Shown: positions 53,473-64,000, counted from the first letter of the stretch. The stretch: DNA of 64,000 nucleotides from Sorex araneus (GCF_027595985.1 NC_073304.1:217876000-217939999), one strand, 5' to 3'. Notes: a model not told the origin generated them from the letters alone. Made by a program: numbers and translations.

Positions 53473-55505
53473 TGCGGCATGCGGGCTCCTGCCAAACCCA
53501 AGGGCTGAAGGGACAGTTCCTCTCACAGGCTCCAGACAAGCCCAGTTGATGCTTTATGTAACGCTTGGGAAAACCTTCAGCCTACCTGACTGGATCTGCA
53601 CCTTTGAGCTGCTTTACTGAGTTGAGGGGAGGGGACCTTGTCCCCTGCAACTCCTGCCGAGGTACCTGTGCTTAGCGGAGCTCACTTGCCCCGTTTGCTC
53701 TAGGGGTGGGGTGGCTTGCCCTGCTCAGGACAGGCTTCTCAGGGAAGCCTCCAATTCTGGGGGGCTGAGAAGCGTGAGGTGAACAAGTATTTCAATGACT
53801 ATTTGAGCTCGGGTCTTGGTTCTGGGGACGTATCACTGGAGCATGGCAGGGAACCCTTCCTGTCTCAAGGAAATGGTGTTCATGGGCCTTCATACCAACT
53901 CTGCCTTGCGGCCTCTCCCTCCCTCCACCTTGCCCACCCCAGATGCCCCGCCGTTGGTACTTAAGGGCACCTATCCAGGATGCCCAGATACCCACCCTCT
54001 GAAGAGTGAAGGATCCTGGCCCTGGACCCAGTGCGGCGGCTTCTCTGCTTCTGCCTTGGGTGTAGCCGGCCCTCCTTTTTTTAATTAAAGTGAATTAAGT
54101 CAAATCAGCCCCCATCATAGACTGATGGGAAATGTCCTGACGGTGCCCTCGCCCTGGGCACCGAGCCAGCCTTGGGCCTCTGGCCATCACTGTCCTGGGA
54201 CGCCTCCACTGGTGCGTCATCAGCTCCTCTGGCTTCCCTTGTTCTTCTGCAAGTGTTTGGAGAGGGGCTGCCAGCCCCGAGGGTGACCGTCTGCTGCCAC
54301 GCAGGCCCTGTCCTCAGGCCGCCTCCGCGCCTGTCTCCTGTCTGGCATGACCACGGTACTAGCACAGAGGTGGGTGCTGAGAGACATCCCAAACCTCTCC
54401 TGTACAGACTGAGGCGACCTGTGTCCTCCCTAGGGCCCGGTCCCTGTGGGTCTCCTGCAGAGTTGGACGTTTTCTCGACCAAGATAGGGAAAAATACGCA
54501 TCCATCATGTCTCAGTGACAGCTGAGGGCATCAGGCTGGACGGTGGGATGTGGGGGGCACCAGGACGTATGTGTCTAGGCGCACAGGGATCATTGTCTAG
54601 CCAGACTCCTTCTCTCAGGCTTTTGCCACAGCCCAGACCCACTGAAGCTTCCTGCTGGTCCTTCATTCCTGCCAGCTGCTCAGCCCCGGGGGCAGGAGCC
54701 TTCCCACCAGCACATACAGATGTGCGGCATCACCCAGCCCAGCCGGTGTAGACTGCCCAGGGCTGGTGATGGGTTTGGATGCCTACTGAGCCATTGTCCC
54801 TTGGTCTGGTGCCCCTGGGCACTTGGGCCTTGGGCACTTGGGGAGAAGGAGGGTAGCTTGAGAATATCCAGGCCTCTGGACCCTGGGGTTCCGCCTGGGC
54901 TCCCACTAGGAAGTGGCAGACAGCAGGTCCGTGGAGAGTGGCCGGCACAGGGGGCAGCTCTGGGACAGGACGCCTATGTGTGGACCCCGCTCTTTGCCCT
55001 TCCTTGGAAAAAACCCCACACAGGGCCAGAGGCACCTCCATGGGAAATCCTGGGGTGCATGAACCCGAGATCTTTCACCTGCTTTGTTCTGACCTCGTGA
55101 TTCTCTCAGGCCTGGAACCCAGGAACCCCAGGTCACGTGGCTATGCCTGGAGAGAATGAAAATGCAACCAGAGTGTTGTTTTGGTGTTTCACACATCAGC
55201 TGCTGATCTTCGCAGGATTTTCCCCTGGTCTGGGCAGAGGGAAGGAGGAAGTGAAAGGAGGAGGGGAGAGTTTCTTACAGCCCCGCACGCCTTGCAGACA
55301 ACAACTGAAAACCCCCTTGGGTCTGAAGGGCCTCTGGACTTTCAGAGCCGGTCCCCATGCCCGGGGTGCCTCGTTCGCCCTCAGAGCTGCCCCGGTGAGG
55401 GGGAATTCTGGGCGGCCCCACTTGTGCTGGCCTGGACCATGGGAGCAGAGTTCATTCTCACAGCCCGCCTGGAGTGCAGAAGCTCTGCGGGTTCTGAGAT
55501 TTGTT
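53472..55505. other. SINE-free non-repetitive block
   Basis: Two kilobases without a young repeat, the longest such block upstream of CCR7. No exon with splice signals recognised; the open frames lack domains. ATTAAAGTGAATTAAGTC near 54085 is a short AT patch. Confidence 0.45.
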
Positions 55506-55511
55506 TATTTT

Positions 55512-55668
55512 TTTATTTTAATATTTTTTCTTTTTGGGTCACACCCGCTGATTCACTCAGGAATTACCCCTGGTGGTGCTCAGGGGACCATATGGGATGC
55601 TGGGAATCGAACCCGGGTCGGCCGCATGCAAGGCAAGCACCCTACCCACTGTGCTATCAATCCAGCCC
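55512..55668 (-). mobile_element. young SINE with internal deletion
   Basis: GGGTCACACCCGCTGATT joins directly to CACTCAGGAATTACCCC, missing about 35 nt. Otherwise well preserved, ending CTATCAATCCAGCCCC. Confidence 0.92.
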
Positions 55669-56290
55669 CTTATTTATTTTTTTTTAGGGAAGCTGGGTGG
55701 AGGTTTTTGGGGACCCAAGTGCCCATCCTCTGGGTGGTGCCACTGAGCCACAGAAGAGCGGGGGCTTGCCTAGGCTGAGTCACCTGCTGTCACCTCTTCT
55801 GGCTGCTGGGGAGCCTCCACCCCGAGACCTGGGCCTTGGTGAGCCACTAATTGCAGTTCCTGCTGCTAAGGGCTGGGGTCTTCTGTAGCCCTATTTCCTG
55901 TTGTTCGACAGACTTCAGGGAGCCCGAGGAGCCCCTTGTTCCATTGGGTGAAAGGGGGGGAGGGGAGGGAAAGCTGGAGGGGACAGGGTGGGGGCTGAGG
56001 GCAGCCTCGCTGGGGATCCCTGAGGCCAAGGAGGGTGGGGGAGACACACCCTCTGTACTGAGTCAGCGCTGCCTGTGGGCCAGGACCCGGGGCCCAGGGG
56101 GCTGCGGATGGGTTCAGGGAACTGTGGTGTCATCCCAGTTCCATTGTCCTTTGGGAAGAGTGAGAGAATAAAGGGCCGGGGTGGGCATGGAGGGCAGCCT
56201 GTGGGCTTCATGGTCTCCTGTGAGTTTGGGTTTAGTTGGGGTTGGTTGTTGGGGTCATGGGGGTGGGGGGTCCTCCACTGCACTAGTGAA
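55669..56290. other. non-repetitive intergenic DNA
   Basis: G-rich near 55948-56045. Nothing recognised. Confidence 0.35.
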
Positions 56291-56294
56291 GTGT

Positions 56295-56492
56295 GGGTGC
56301 CGAGGGCGAAACGGTACAGCGGGGAGGGAGCTTGCCTTGCTCATGGTCACCCAGGTTCAATCCCCAGTACCTCATGTGGTCCTCCACTGAGTCTGTTTGG
56401 AGTCAGCTCTGAGCATAGGGCCAGGAGTAAGCCCTGAGCATTGCTGAGTGTGGCCCTCAAACAAAAGAAGAGAAAAGAAAAGAAAAGAAAAC
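56295..56492 (+). mobile_element. diverged sense SINE with (AAAAG)n tail
   Basis: GTGCCGAGGGCGAAACGGTAC, CAGGTTCAATCCCC, AGAAAAGAAAAGAAAAGAAA. Confidence 0.85.
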
Positions 56493-56983
56493 AAGGTGGG
56501 TGCAGAGTCCCTGGGCATCCCAGCAGGTCAGACAGCGAGCCCAAGTGTGGGCACACAGGACAAGGTTTGGGGCTCTTGGCCCACCCCCATGGCTCCCAAG
56601 TCCCTTTTTGACACCTCCCAATCAGGGCAAGTGAAGTTGAGGTTCTGTCTGGGTTGGGATCAACACCCCCAACTTTCTCCTGTTTTTTTTTTTTTTTCCA
56701 GTTCTGCTCTGCCAACCAGGCCATTGTCCTCTCTCTGTCCTTCCCTTTCATGGCCTGGCACTTCTAGAAGCTTCTCTGCCTGTCCCAGAGCAGGACTGTG
56801 CGTCTCTGCCTGTATTAAGCCTCACTCCTTGGTGTTGGCGTCCTCCCTGTGATGCCTTTTGGGAAGATGGAAGTCACGGTGGGTAGGAGAGCCCACCCTG
56901 GCCCTCAGCCTGTCTAACCACCTTTCCTGGGGGTCCCTGAAGCAAAGGCTGGGGGGAGAGAGCCGGGCACTAAGATGCTCTGG
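56493..56983. other. non-repetitive intergenic DNA
   Basis: T-run at 56684-56697. Nothing else recognised. Confidence 0.35.
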
Positions 56984-57064
56984 GAAGCTCATGGTTCCGG
57001 TAATCAAACCCAGGCTGAGTGCCTGGTAAACACATTCCCTAACCACTGAACTATCTACAGGCCC
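56984..57064 (-). mobile_element. SINE head fragment
   Basis: TCCGGTAATCAAACCCAGG to CTATCTACAGGCCCC. Confidence 0.65.
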
Positions 57065-57088
57065 CTTGGTCTGCCTTTCTAAGTATAG

Positions 57089-57110
57089 TGTGTGTGTGTG
57101 TGTGTGCGTG

Positions 57111-57161
<51 letters not shown>
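57089..57161. repeat. (GT)n microsatellite
   Basis: About 36 GT units with two GC interruptions. Confidence 0.95.
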
Positions 57162-57163
<2 letters not shown>

Positions 57164-57950
57164 TGGGAGGCATGATAAGTCGCGAAGGTACTGAGCCTCC
57201 TCCAAAGGTGCCACCTGGGACCCCAGAACCATGTCTTCAAAGTGGATCAAGTTCCAGGACGGAATCGAGTCAATGACAATTTCAAGTTCCTACAGACAGC
57301 AAAAACTCAAGTCCAAGCCCCGGCATCTCAGGGCCCCAGGCCGGGGCCCACGGCAGCTGGGATGGTGTCCTGGTGGCCCCCTCCCCGGCCCTCCTTAGCC
57401 CCTGGCCCCTCCCAAGCGCTGTAGAAAGCGCCCGCCCTGCCGGCCTGCTGACTCAGAGCTCATCTCACCCGGAGACGGCGGCCTGGATTTACCATCCCTC
57501 AGAGACCGGCTCCTGGAAGGACACCAGCCTCTTATTAAGTCTCACAGCCCGCCTGGGGGCAGCTCGGCTAATCCCATGTTCTCTGGCGGCCGGATCCACC
57601 TCTGGCCCAGTGTTCCGACGACGCCACCCTGGCACCAGGAGGGTGGGAAGGAGAAGCAAATAATTACGCCTGTGAATTGAAAGGAGAATTAATTCCTCTG
57701 GATCAACCTCTGTTTCTTTCTCTTCTTGGGGGACTTTCAACTGAGGACGCGGGGCACTTCTCTATTCCCCCGTCTAGTCACGTCAGAAGCAGAATCTAGA
57801 GCTCCTGCTGGTGTTACACTGTGTTTTCCCCCCTCAAATATCACACACGTGTGTATGATATGATGCCGAAGTGGATTTTCCTCATCTTTGTGATAAACAT
57901 GATTTTTACTGCGTGAAACCAAGCTAGAAAGGGGAAGCATCAAAGATCTG
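57162..57950. other. SINE-free block, candidate regulatory DNA
   Basis: GC-rich 57300-57640 changes sharply into AT-rich 57655-57700. Contains TGACTCA (57449-57455) and TAATTA (57661-57666). No exon recognised. Composition and lack of repeats suggest constraint, but conservation cannot be tested here. Confidence 0.35.
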
Positions 57951-57952
57951 CG

Positions 57953-58120
57953 GGGGTCGAAAGATAGTACAGGAGGGAAGGCACTTGCCTTGTAGGTTTG
58001 ACCAAGTTTGGTCAAGCTGGGTTATAAAAGGTCCCCTGAGTACAACAGAGCTAGAAACAGCCTCTGAACACCACTGGGTGAGGCCCCCCCCACCCGCCAC
58101 CAAACAACAAAAACAAAAAA
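57953..58120 (+). mobile_element. diverged sense SINE
   Basis: GGGGGTCGAAAGATAGTACAG, CACTTGCCTTGTAGG, a tail AAACAACAAAAACAAAAAA. Box B is lost. Confidence 0.8.
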
Positions 58121-58184
58121 TTCCAATGGGATCCTTTTGTGGAAAAAAAAAAAAAGGGAACCAAAGATCATTCTAAACTTCTTC

Positions 58185-58322
58185 TGGAGGTTGGAGAGAC
58201 AGTGCAGTGTTAGCATGCATCTGACCTGGTGGTCCTCCCAAGCAATATCAGGGTCATTCCTGAGCACAGAGCCAGTGCGAGCCACTGGGCACCACCAGTG
58301 GTGGCCCCTCCAAAACAAAGAG
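58185..58322 (+). mobile_element. diverged sense SINE
   Basis: GGAGGTTGGAGAGACAGTGC, CATGCATCTGACCTGG, GGTGGCCCCTCCAAAACAAAG. Box B is largely deleted. Confidence 0.75.
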
Positions 58323-58555
58323 TACCCCTTAAGTCTCCCACATACCCTCAATCCAAGGGCAGGGCTTTTCCCTGCCTTTGTTTCAATATATATCTAGTGG
58401 TACACAGCTATGATCCCAATAAGTTAAACTTGTTTGTTTTGGAGCGGGGTAGGCTCCAGACAGTGATCAGGGTACCCATGGGCTGCCAGTCCCGGGGATG
58501 CTCGGCCCATAGACTGGGCATGTCAGTGCTCAGGGAGATGCTGCATTGTTGTGCT

Positions 58556-58556
<1 letters not shown>

Positions 58557-58609
<53 letters not shown>
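58557..58609. repeat. (GT)n microsatellite
   Basis: About 26 uninterrupted GT units, within old SINE-like sequence that continues to CAGCCCC at 58708. Confidence 0.95.
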
Positions 58610-58610
<1 letters not shown>

Positions 58611-58708
58611 GGAGGAGGAATTGGAGGTCAGAGATTTTCCCTGTGGTGCTCGGGATCAAACTCAGGCCTTGTGCCTACAAGACAGACTTTGATCTGTCTC
58701 CCAGCCCC

Positions 58709-59626
58709 TACACTGCCTCACTGCCTTTGTGGGAGAAACTCAAAGGGGTCCGTGGACCCAGCTGTGTGTGACTGACTCAGTTTTTCAGCGTCCTGCACAC
58801 AAGATAGCTTGAGTGTCAGGATTTACCTGATCCCTCGGCGGCTCAAGAGGCGGCTGCTTCTTTCACCCCTGAAACCAAGGAGCTCACCTGCTTCTCCCAA
58901 GGGCGGAGGTGGGTGACAGTGGTGCTGTTTCCTGGGAGGGTGCATTCACGTCCTCCTTTTCTCCTCTGACTCCAGCCCAGTGCTTGACCTCTGCCGCTCT
59001 CCCCTTGCCCTGCCCAGGGCCCCACAGAAAGGACCCTGCCTCTGCTCAGCAGAAAAAGCATTTCCCGGACACATTCCCTACATTCTTATAGCTGTGGGTC
59101 AACCCAGAGCTTCATACATGCACTCTCCACTGGGCCGTCTTCCCAGCTCTTCCACACACATTTCATTCTTGGCGAGCGCTGGTTGGTCCCCAGACCTCCG
59201 ATAGATCATGCAAACGTGCCCACCAGACAAGAGGTGGCGACTGTTACTGTGGGTGAAGCGTGGTCCATAGGGGCCGGCTGAGTGAAGGAAAGGAGAAAGG
59301 ACGACGCAGGGCTGGGGGCACAGAGCTCAGCGCGGAGTCGCATGGCCAGTGTTTGCAGATGCCCAAGTTCTATCCCCAAGCTGCAGGATTAACCCCGGGT
59401 GGCTTCTGAGCTTCACTGTGGTCCTCAGCATCATGGGGCAGGGGCAGGAGGAGCATGCTAGCAGCCTCCTCCTCCACCCCCGCCAAAGCCCCCTCAGCCC
59501 TGTGGCCTGGTTGACCGAATACCTCCAGGAGTGGACTTCTGGCCCCCTGAGCACTTCTAGAGAACTCCCCCAACTCAAAAAAAAGAAAGGGGGGGAAAAG
59601 AATAATTTCTATCTTATAGAGAAGCA
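58709..59626. other. non-repetitive intergenic DNA
   Basis: Nothing recognised apart from an A/G-rich patch at 59578-59600. Confidence 0.35.
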
Positions 59627-59777
59627 TGGGCCAAAGAGGTAGTACAGTGGGTAGGGTGCTTGCCTTGCATGCAGCTAACCTGGGTTTGATCCCTGGCACC
59701 CTTATGGTCGCCTGAGCCCGCCAGACATAAGTGCAGAGGCAGGAGGAAATCTTGAGCATCACCAGTGTGGCTCCAAG

Positions 59778-59778
<1 letters not shown>
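59627..59778 (+). mobile_element. sense SINE
   Basis: ATGGGCCAAAGAGGTAGTAC, GGGTTTGATCCCTGGC, ending GTGTGGCTCCAAGATAC. Its tail leads into a CA array. Confidence 0.87.
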
Positions 59779-59816
<38 letters not shown>

Positions 59817-59872
59817 TGTACACATTAATGCACACACAAACACACAAACACACACACAGACCCACACACAGA
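59779..59872. repeat. (CA)n microsatellite
   Basis: About 17 pure CA units, then variants with ACAAAC and CAGACC. It starts exactly at the SINE tail. Confidence 0.93.
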
Positions 59873-59879
59873 CCCCTTA

Positions 59880-61084
59880 TAAGGAAACACAGGGGTTGGG
59901 GTTGTGGAGTAGAGCATTTTGCTGTGAGGCCCAGGACCAATTCCTGACTCTGCAAAAATGGGAGAAGAAGATGAGGAGACACAGAAGTCCAAATCCCCTG
60001 TGACTCTGCGTGAACTGCAAATGCAAATGGACACGCTCCCCTGCTCTCAGGCTGAGGGCCTCTGACTCAGGTTCCGAGCTGAAATAACAGCTACCTCTTC
60101 CTCCAATGACGCTCCCGGCTTCTCTTAGGATCCTGGTCCTACTGTCCCCTCCGCCTTCCCTCAGCTCTACAGTGATGCTGGTTTCACAGTGCAGGCTCCT
60201 CATCCCCTCCTCTGCAGCTCCCCTGCAGCCAGGTGTAGGCCTTCTTTTCTTTATTCAGGTGATCAGCGGGTCTTGGTTTGCCTGGAATGGCCCAGCTACA
60301 GCACAGAGCCCAGCGGGCACTCCGGGAGGGCTCCCTGTATGCAGGTCTAACAACATCCTGCAGAGGGCGCTGAGGGCACAGGAACAGACTCCAGGTGGCA
60401 GCGCCTTGGCGGGTTCCCACTCCCATTAAACTCGAGAATTCATCTCCTGCCCTAGAGGGTCAGCCAACAGCCCACCCCTTCCCTCCCTCCCCCGCTGGGA
60501 TCCCTGAATCGGCGAGGGGTGTGTGTGTGTGATGCTGGCTGGAGAAGACCTTGTCCAGACCAGCCTGGTGTTAGCGACCCTCTTAATTCCCCGGTCCCAA
60601 GAGAGCCAGTTCCTGGGAGTAAGCTGAGGCTCATGTTAGGCTTTCCGGCTACCCAGTGGATCCTGCTTTGGCTACCTACCAATGGGGGTTGGGGAGGGGT
60701 GGGGTTGGGGGACCTTCGTGCTTAGTAGGTCCCCAGAGTTTCACACACACTGGCCTTGCTTGGGCTTTTGATGATTTGCTGTTGAGGTGCTGCAGGAATG
60801 CTTCTAGCAGATTTTTTCATCGGCTCCCCTGGGGTGTTCAGACACATACATAGGGGAAATCACTGGAGACTTTAGGCAGGCTGAGGGGCTGTCCAGAGTG
60901 GCCAGCCTTGCCGGAAACAAACAAAATTATCTGAAGACCCTGAACTGTGATTGGTGGTTTGGAACATCATGGAGGTGGCTATTTCCACACTGCACAGATA
61001 CCCGGGAAATGAGCCCTCTGTCTCTTAGTGTTCTAGAAAGAGAAGAAGGTATTTGCTGCTAAGTCACCTTCCCTCCTCAGTCAT
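59880..61084. other. non-repetitive intergenic DNA
   Basis: 1.2 kb without a SINE; no exon recognised on either strand. Confidence 0.4.
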
Positions 61085-61251
61085 TTTTTATTTTTTGGAT
61101 CACACTCAGCAATGTTCAGGGCTACTCTTGGCTCTGCACTCAGGAATCACTCCTGGCAGTACTCGGGGGACCGTATGGGATGCCAGGGATTGAACCCGGG
61201 TCGGCTGCATGCAAGGCAAACACCCTCCACGTTGTACTATCGCTTGGGCCC
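61085..61251 (-). mobile_element. tRNA-derived SINE
   Basis: TTTTTTATTTTTTGGATCACAC to CTATCGCTTGGGCCCC. The box B complement is intact (GGATTGAACCCGGG). Confidence 0.92.
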
Positions 61252-61316
61252 CCTAAATCATTTTCTGAATGAGGGTTGGGGGGGGGGAAGAAGGGTCACG
61301 GGACAATTCTTTTATT

Positions 61317-61464
61317 GGTTTGTTCAGTTTTGGGCCAAGCCAGAGGTCCTTCGGGCTATTCCTGGTTCACGCTCAGGGGTCACTTCCAGCTGTGCTAAGG
61401 ATCAAACCAGGGTTGGCTGCGAGCTAAGGCAAGCGCCTGAACCCTCGTGCTATCTCTCTGGCCC
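61317..61464 (-). mobile_element. diverged SINE
   Basis: CAGTTTTGGGCCAAGCCAGAG, GGATCAAACCAGGG, ending CTATCTCTCTGGCCC. Confidence 0.8.
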
Positions 61465-61660
61465 ACACTGGGGTTTTTAAGTCGGTGCAGAAGCAAAAAG
61501 GTTGCTTGCGGTCACTCTGAGCTTGTGTTCTAGAGGGGGCGTCCGCAGATGGCGGTGGCTGGAAATTTCGGATTCCCCATCAAAAGCTTGTATGCTCTTG
61601 GGCCTGTTCCCTGACTTCTCTGAATCCCAGTTTCTCTGAGATCTTTAAAACACAGATGAT

Positions 61661-61855
61661 GGGGCTGGAGCGATAGCACAGCGGGTAGGGCATTTGCCCT
61701 GCATGCAACCAACCCGAGTTCGAATCCCAACATCCCATATGGTCCCCTGAGCACCGCCAGGACTAATTCCTGAGTGCAGAGGAGCCAGGAGTAAACCCTG
61801 TGCATTGTCAGGTGTGATCTAAAAAACAAAAACAAAAACAAACAAACAAAGCAAA
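61661..61855 (+). mobile_element. young sense SINE with (AAAC)n tail
   Basis: GGGGCTGGAGCGATAGCACAG, GAGTTCGAATCCC, AAAAACAAAAACAAAAACAA. A 3-nt insertion (GAGGAGCCAGG) is present. Confidence 0.94.
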
Positions 61856-61905
61856 AACCAAACAGATGTATTTGTGTTGTCACATGAGAGGTTATTGTCA
61901 CTTTT

Positions 61906-61922
61906 ATTTTTATTGTCACTCA

Positions 61923-61968
<46 letters not shown>

Positions 61969-62130
61969 TTATGGGTCACACCCAGCGATACACAGGGGTT
62001 ACTCCTGGCTTTGCACTCAGGAATTACTCCTGGCAGTGCTTGGGGCACCATATGGGATGCTGGGAATCGAACCCGGGTCAGCCACGTGCAAGGCAAACGT
62101 CCTACCCACTGTACTATCGCTCCGGCCCCG
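61906..62130 (-). mobile_element. young SINE with (CT)n in its tail and 15-bp TSD
   Basis: GTTATTGTCACTTTT at 61891-61905 and GCTATTGTCACTTTT at 62131-62145. The tail contains a CT array (61921-61966) in place of a pure T-run. Confidence 0.94.
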
Positions 62131-62330
62131 GCTATTGTCACTTTTGATGTTCAATGATTGAGGTCTTTTCGGAGGTTCCCATGACTCCTATTTTGACAGG
62201 AAACCGCACAGGTGAAAGTGTAAACACCACACATCTCCCGTGAGACACCAGGGCGCTGCTCTCTGTGACACAGAGACCTGTGTTGTTAAAAGTGTATGTG
62301 AGTGTGTGTGTACGCGCACTCGAGAGAGCG

Positions 62331-62332
<2 letters not shown>

Positions 62333-62385
<53 letters not shown>
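62333..62385. repeat. (GT)n microsatellite
   Basis: About 24 GT units ending in GCGCGCG. Confidence 0.95.
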
Positions 62386-62386
<1 letters not shown>

Positions 62387-62534
62387 AATTTTCATTTTGG
62401 TGAGAGGGAAGATTCAAAAGGCAAGATTTTGTATTAAAAAACTTCCTTCAGGAGAAATGAGAGGCGAGAAAGTTGATGGATCAGACCCAAGATTATAAAG
62501 GAAGAATTTAAAAAGGAAGAATTTAGTTATCTGT

Positions 62535-62681
62535 TTTGATTTTGGGGCCACACCTGGCAGTGTCTAGGGGTTACTCCTGGCTCTGTACTTAGGAATTGCT
62601 CCTAGAGGTGTTTGGGGACCATACAGGGTGCTGGGGGACCAAACTCTGATAGGTCACATGCAAGACAATCACTTTACCCAC
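62535..62681 (-). mobile_element. older SINE, target of a second insertion
   Basis: GATTTTGGGGCCACACCTGGC to TTTACCCACTG. Its last bases are duplicated on the far side of the next SINE. Confidence 0.88.
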
Positions 62682-62693
62682 TGTACTATCTCT

Positions 62694-62880
62694 CTCTGTT
62701 TTTTTTTTTTTTGCTTTTTGGGTCACACCTGGCCACGCACAGGGGTTACTCCTGGCTCTGCACTCAGGAATTACTTCTGGTGGTGCTCAGGGGACCCTAT
62801 GGGATGCTGGGATTTGAACCCGGGTCGACCGCGTGCAAGGCAAACGCCCTACCCGCTGTGCTATCTATCGCTCCAGCCCC
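62694..62880 (-). mobile_element. young SINE nested in an older SINE
   Basis: TGTACTATCTCT at 62682-62693 and 62881-62892. Near-consensus copy with a CTAT duplication (GCTATCTATCGC). Confidence 0.96.
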
Positions 62881-63065
62881 TGTACTATCTCTTAAAAAGG
62901 AAGAAATTAGTCAAACTGGATAGGTGTGGGAGGGGACTGCCAATCCTGCTGGCTTTCAAGAAGTAGACCTTTTCTGTAGGTCTTAATTCTATGTAAAAAG
63001 TCATTAAGTCATTAGGGAATTCCCCTTCACACTAACCTCTTTCACTACTGAATACATGTAAAAAT

Positions 63066-63244
63066 TTTTTTTTTTTTTTGGCTTTTTGGGTCACACCCGG
63101 CAATGCTCAGGGATTACTCCTGGCTCTGCACTCAGGAATTACTCCTGGCGGTGCTCGGGAGACCATATGGGATGGTGGGAATCAAACCCAGGTCTGCCGC
63201 ATGCAAGGCAAACGCCCTACCCGCTGTGCTATCACTCCAGCCCC
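63066..63244 (-). mobile_element. young SINE with perfect 12-bp TSD
   Basis: ACATGTAAAAAT at 63054-63065 and 63245-63256. Confidence 0.96.
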
Positions 63245-63341
63245 ACATGTAAAAATATTTTAAAGGAGACTTTAGTGCTAAATGAGATAACGTGCGAACA
63301 TAAGTCAGCTAGCTTAACTGCTTACTACTTGTATCTTTTTT

Positions 63342-63600
63342 GATGGGGTTGTGTTTTCTGGGTCACCCTCAGCAGTGCTCAGGTGCTATTCCTGGCTCAG
63401 TGTTCAGGATTTGCCCTCGGAGGGACATTTGAAACCGGGTCAAGGTTGCCACAGCGGCATGCAAAGCCCACCATGATGTTTTGCATTATTTGGTCTTTGG
63501 GCCACATCTGGAGGTTCTCAGGCCTTACTCCTGATTCTGAACCCCTGTTGGCTGTGTGCAGGCAAGTATCTTACTTGCCTGTTCTTTCTCTTTGGCCTCT
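63342..63600 (-). mobile_element. two old SINE remnants
   Basis: 63342-63468 (TTCTGGGTCACCCTCAGCAG, TTGAAACCGGGTC) and 63489-63600 (TTTGGGCCACATCTGGAGG, ending CTTTGGCCTC). Confidence 0.7.
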
Positions 63601-63655
63601 TCACAAAGTATTTTAAGATCAGGCTACTAAATGCATGATTGTCTGGGTCAGTTTG

Positions 63656-64000
63656 CATTGTATTTTATTTTATTTTGCTTTTTGGGTCACACCTGGCGAT
63701 GCGGGGCTGGAGCGATAGCATAGTGGTTGGGCGTTCGCCTTTCACGCAGCCAACCCGAGTTCGATTCCTCCGCCCCTCTCGGAGAGCCCAGCAAGCTATC
63801 GAGCCCACGCGGCAGAGCCTGGCAAGTTACCCGTGCGTATTGGATATGCCAAAAACAGTAACAATAAGTTTCTCAATGAGAGACGTTACTGGTGCCCACT
63901 CGAACAAATCTATGAGCAACGGGATGACAGTGATTCAGGGATACCTGGAGGATGCACAGAGGTTACTCCTGGTTTTGCACTCAGGAATTATTCCTGGCAG
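63656..64000 (-). mobile_element. polyA SINE interrupted by an RTE-tailed SINE
   Basis: 63656-63702 holds the tail end (TTTATTTTATTTTGCTTTTT, GGGTCACACCTGGCGATGC) and 63943-64000 continues (GATGCACAGAGGTTACTCC). It runs off the right edge of the window. Confidence 0.93.
63703..63942 (+). mobile_element. RTE-tailed SINE, full length, nested
   Basis: Head GGGCTGGAGCGATAGCATAG with box B GAGTTCGATTCC; body CTCTCGGAGAGCCCAGCAAG, GCAGAGCCTGGCAAGTTACC and GGATATGCCAAAAACAGTAA; RTE tail from about 63868 to GATGACAGTGATTCAGG. Flanked by ACCTGGCGATGC (63691-63702) and ACCTGGAGGATGC (63943-63955 region). Confidence 0.93.

Noticed and set aside
53174..53549. Cys/Val-rich and His/Thr-rich open frames
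   Set aside because: Translations of GT/CA-rich satellite in both directions.

Overview
The window is mammalian nuclear DNA, almost certainly from a shrew (Sorex, most likely the common shrew S. araneus). Two things point there. First, about 60 copies of one tRNA-derived SINE are present, with the box A region 'GATAGCACAGCGGGTAGGG' and box B 'GGGTTCGATTCC', a pattern I associate with the Sorex genome. Second, there is a degenerate RTE-class LINE whose protein resembles hookworm-type nematode RTE proteins. This fits RTE1_Sar, which I recall being published as horizontally transferred between parasitic nematodes and S. araneus. No database could be searched, so the species call rests on pattern recognition.

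Genes. One protein-coding gene can be supported: CCR7, the lymph-node homing chemokine receptor, on the minus strand. All three coding exons are found: a 10-nt coding piece of exon 1 (19299-19308), a 50-nt exon 2 (12371-12420) and a 1083-nt exon 3 (7840-8922). They join in frame with GT/AG junctions to a 380-residue receptor (human CCR7 has 378). Exons 1 and 2 encode the cleavable signal peptide, and exon 3 encodes the mature seven-helix receptor. Upstream of exon 1 (19374-19560) lie a TATA-like box, a perfect AP-1 site and a kB-like site. In human the neighbours are TNS4 and SMARCE1, and neither is visible here.

Layout. 1-7.0 kb: DNA beyond the 3' end of CCR7, with microsatellites, polypyrimidine tracts and SINEs. 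7.0-19.6 kb: the CCR7 gene and promoter; the introns hold SINEs, MIR and L2 relics and a GT-rich minisatellite. 19.6-64 kb: intergenic DNA upstream of CCR7, dominated by retroposons. It holds polyA-tailed SINEs on both strands, L1 3' fragments, a hAT-like MITE, several minisatellites and long microsatellites, and a group of RTE-related insertions.

The most interesting content is the RTE group. A 5'-truncated RTE copy at 48975-51431 is inverted internally in the pattern of twin priming and is flanked by a perfect 12-bp target-site duplication. Three SINE-like copies (32868, 43728, 63703) and one complete 578-bp non-autonomous element (36436-37013, perfect 13-bp duplication) all end in a roughly 65-nt tail homologous to the RTE 3' end. 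That tail corresponds to the last codons of the RTE reverse transcriptase plus its short 3' trailer. The short SINEs carry the same tRNA-type promoter head as the polyA SINEs, fused to a body shared with the 578-bp element. This suggests that a foreign LINE was exploited by host SINEs that recombined heads, bodies and tails.
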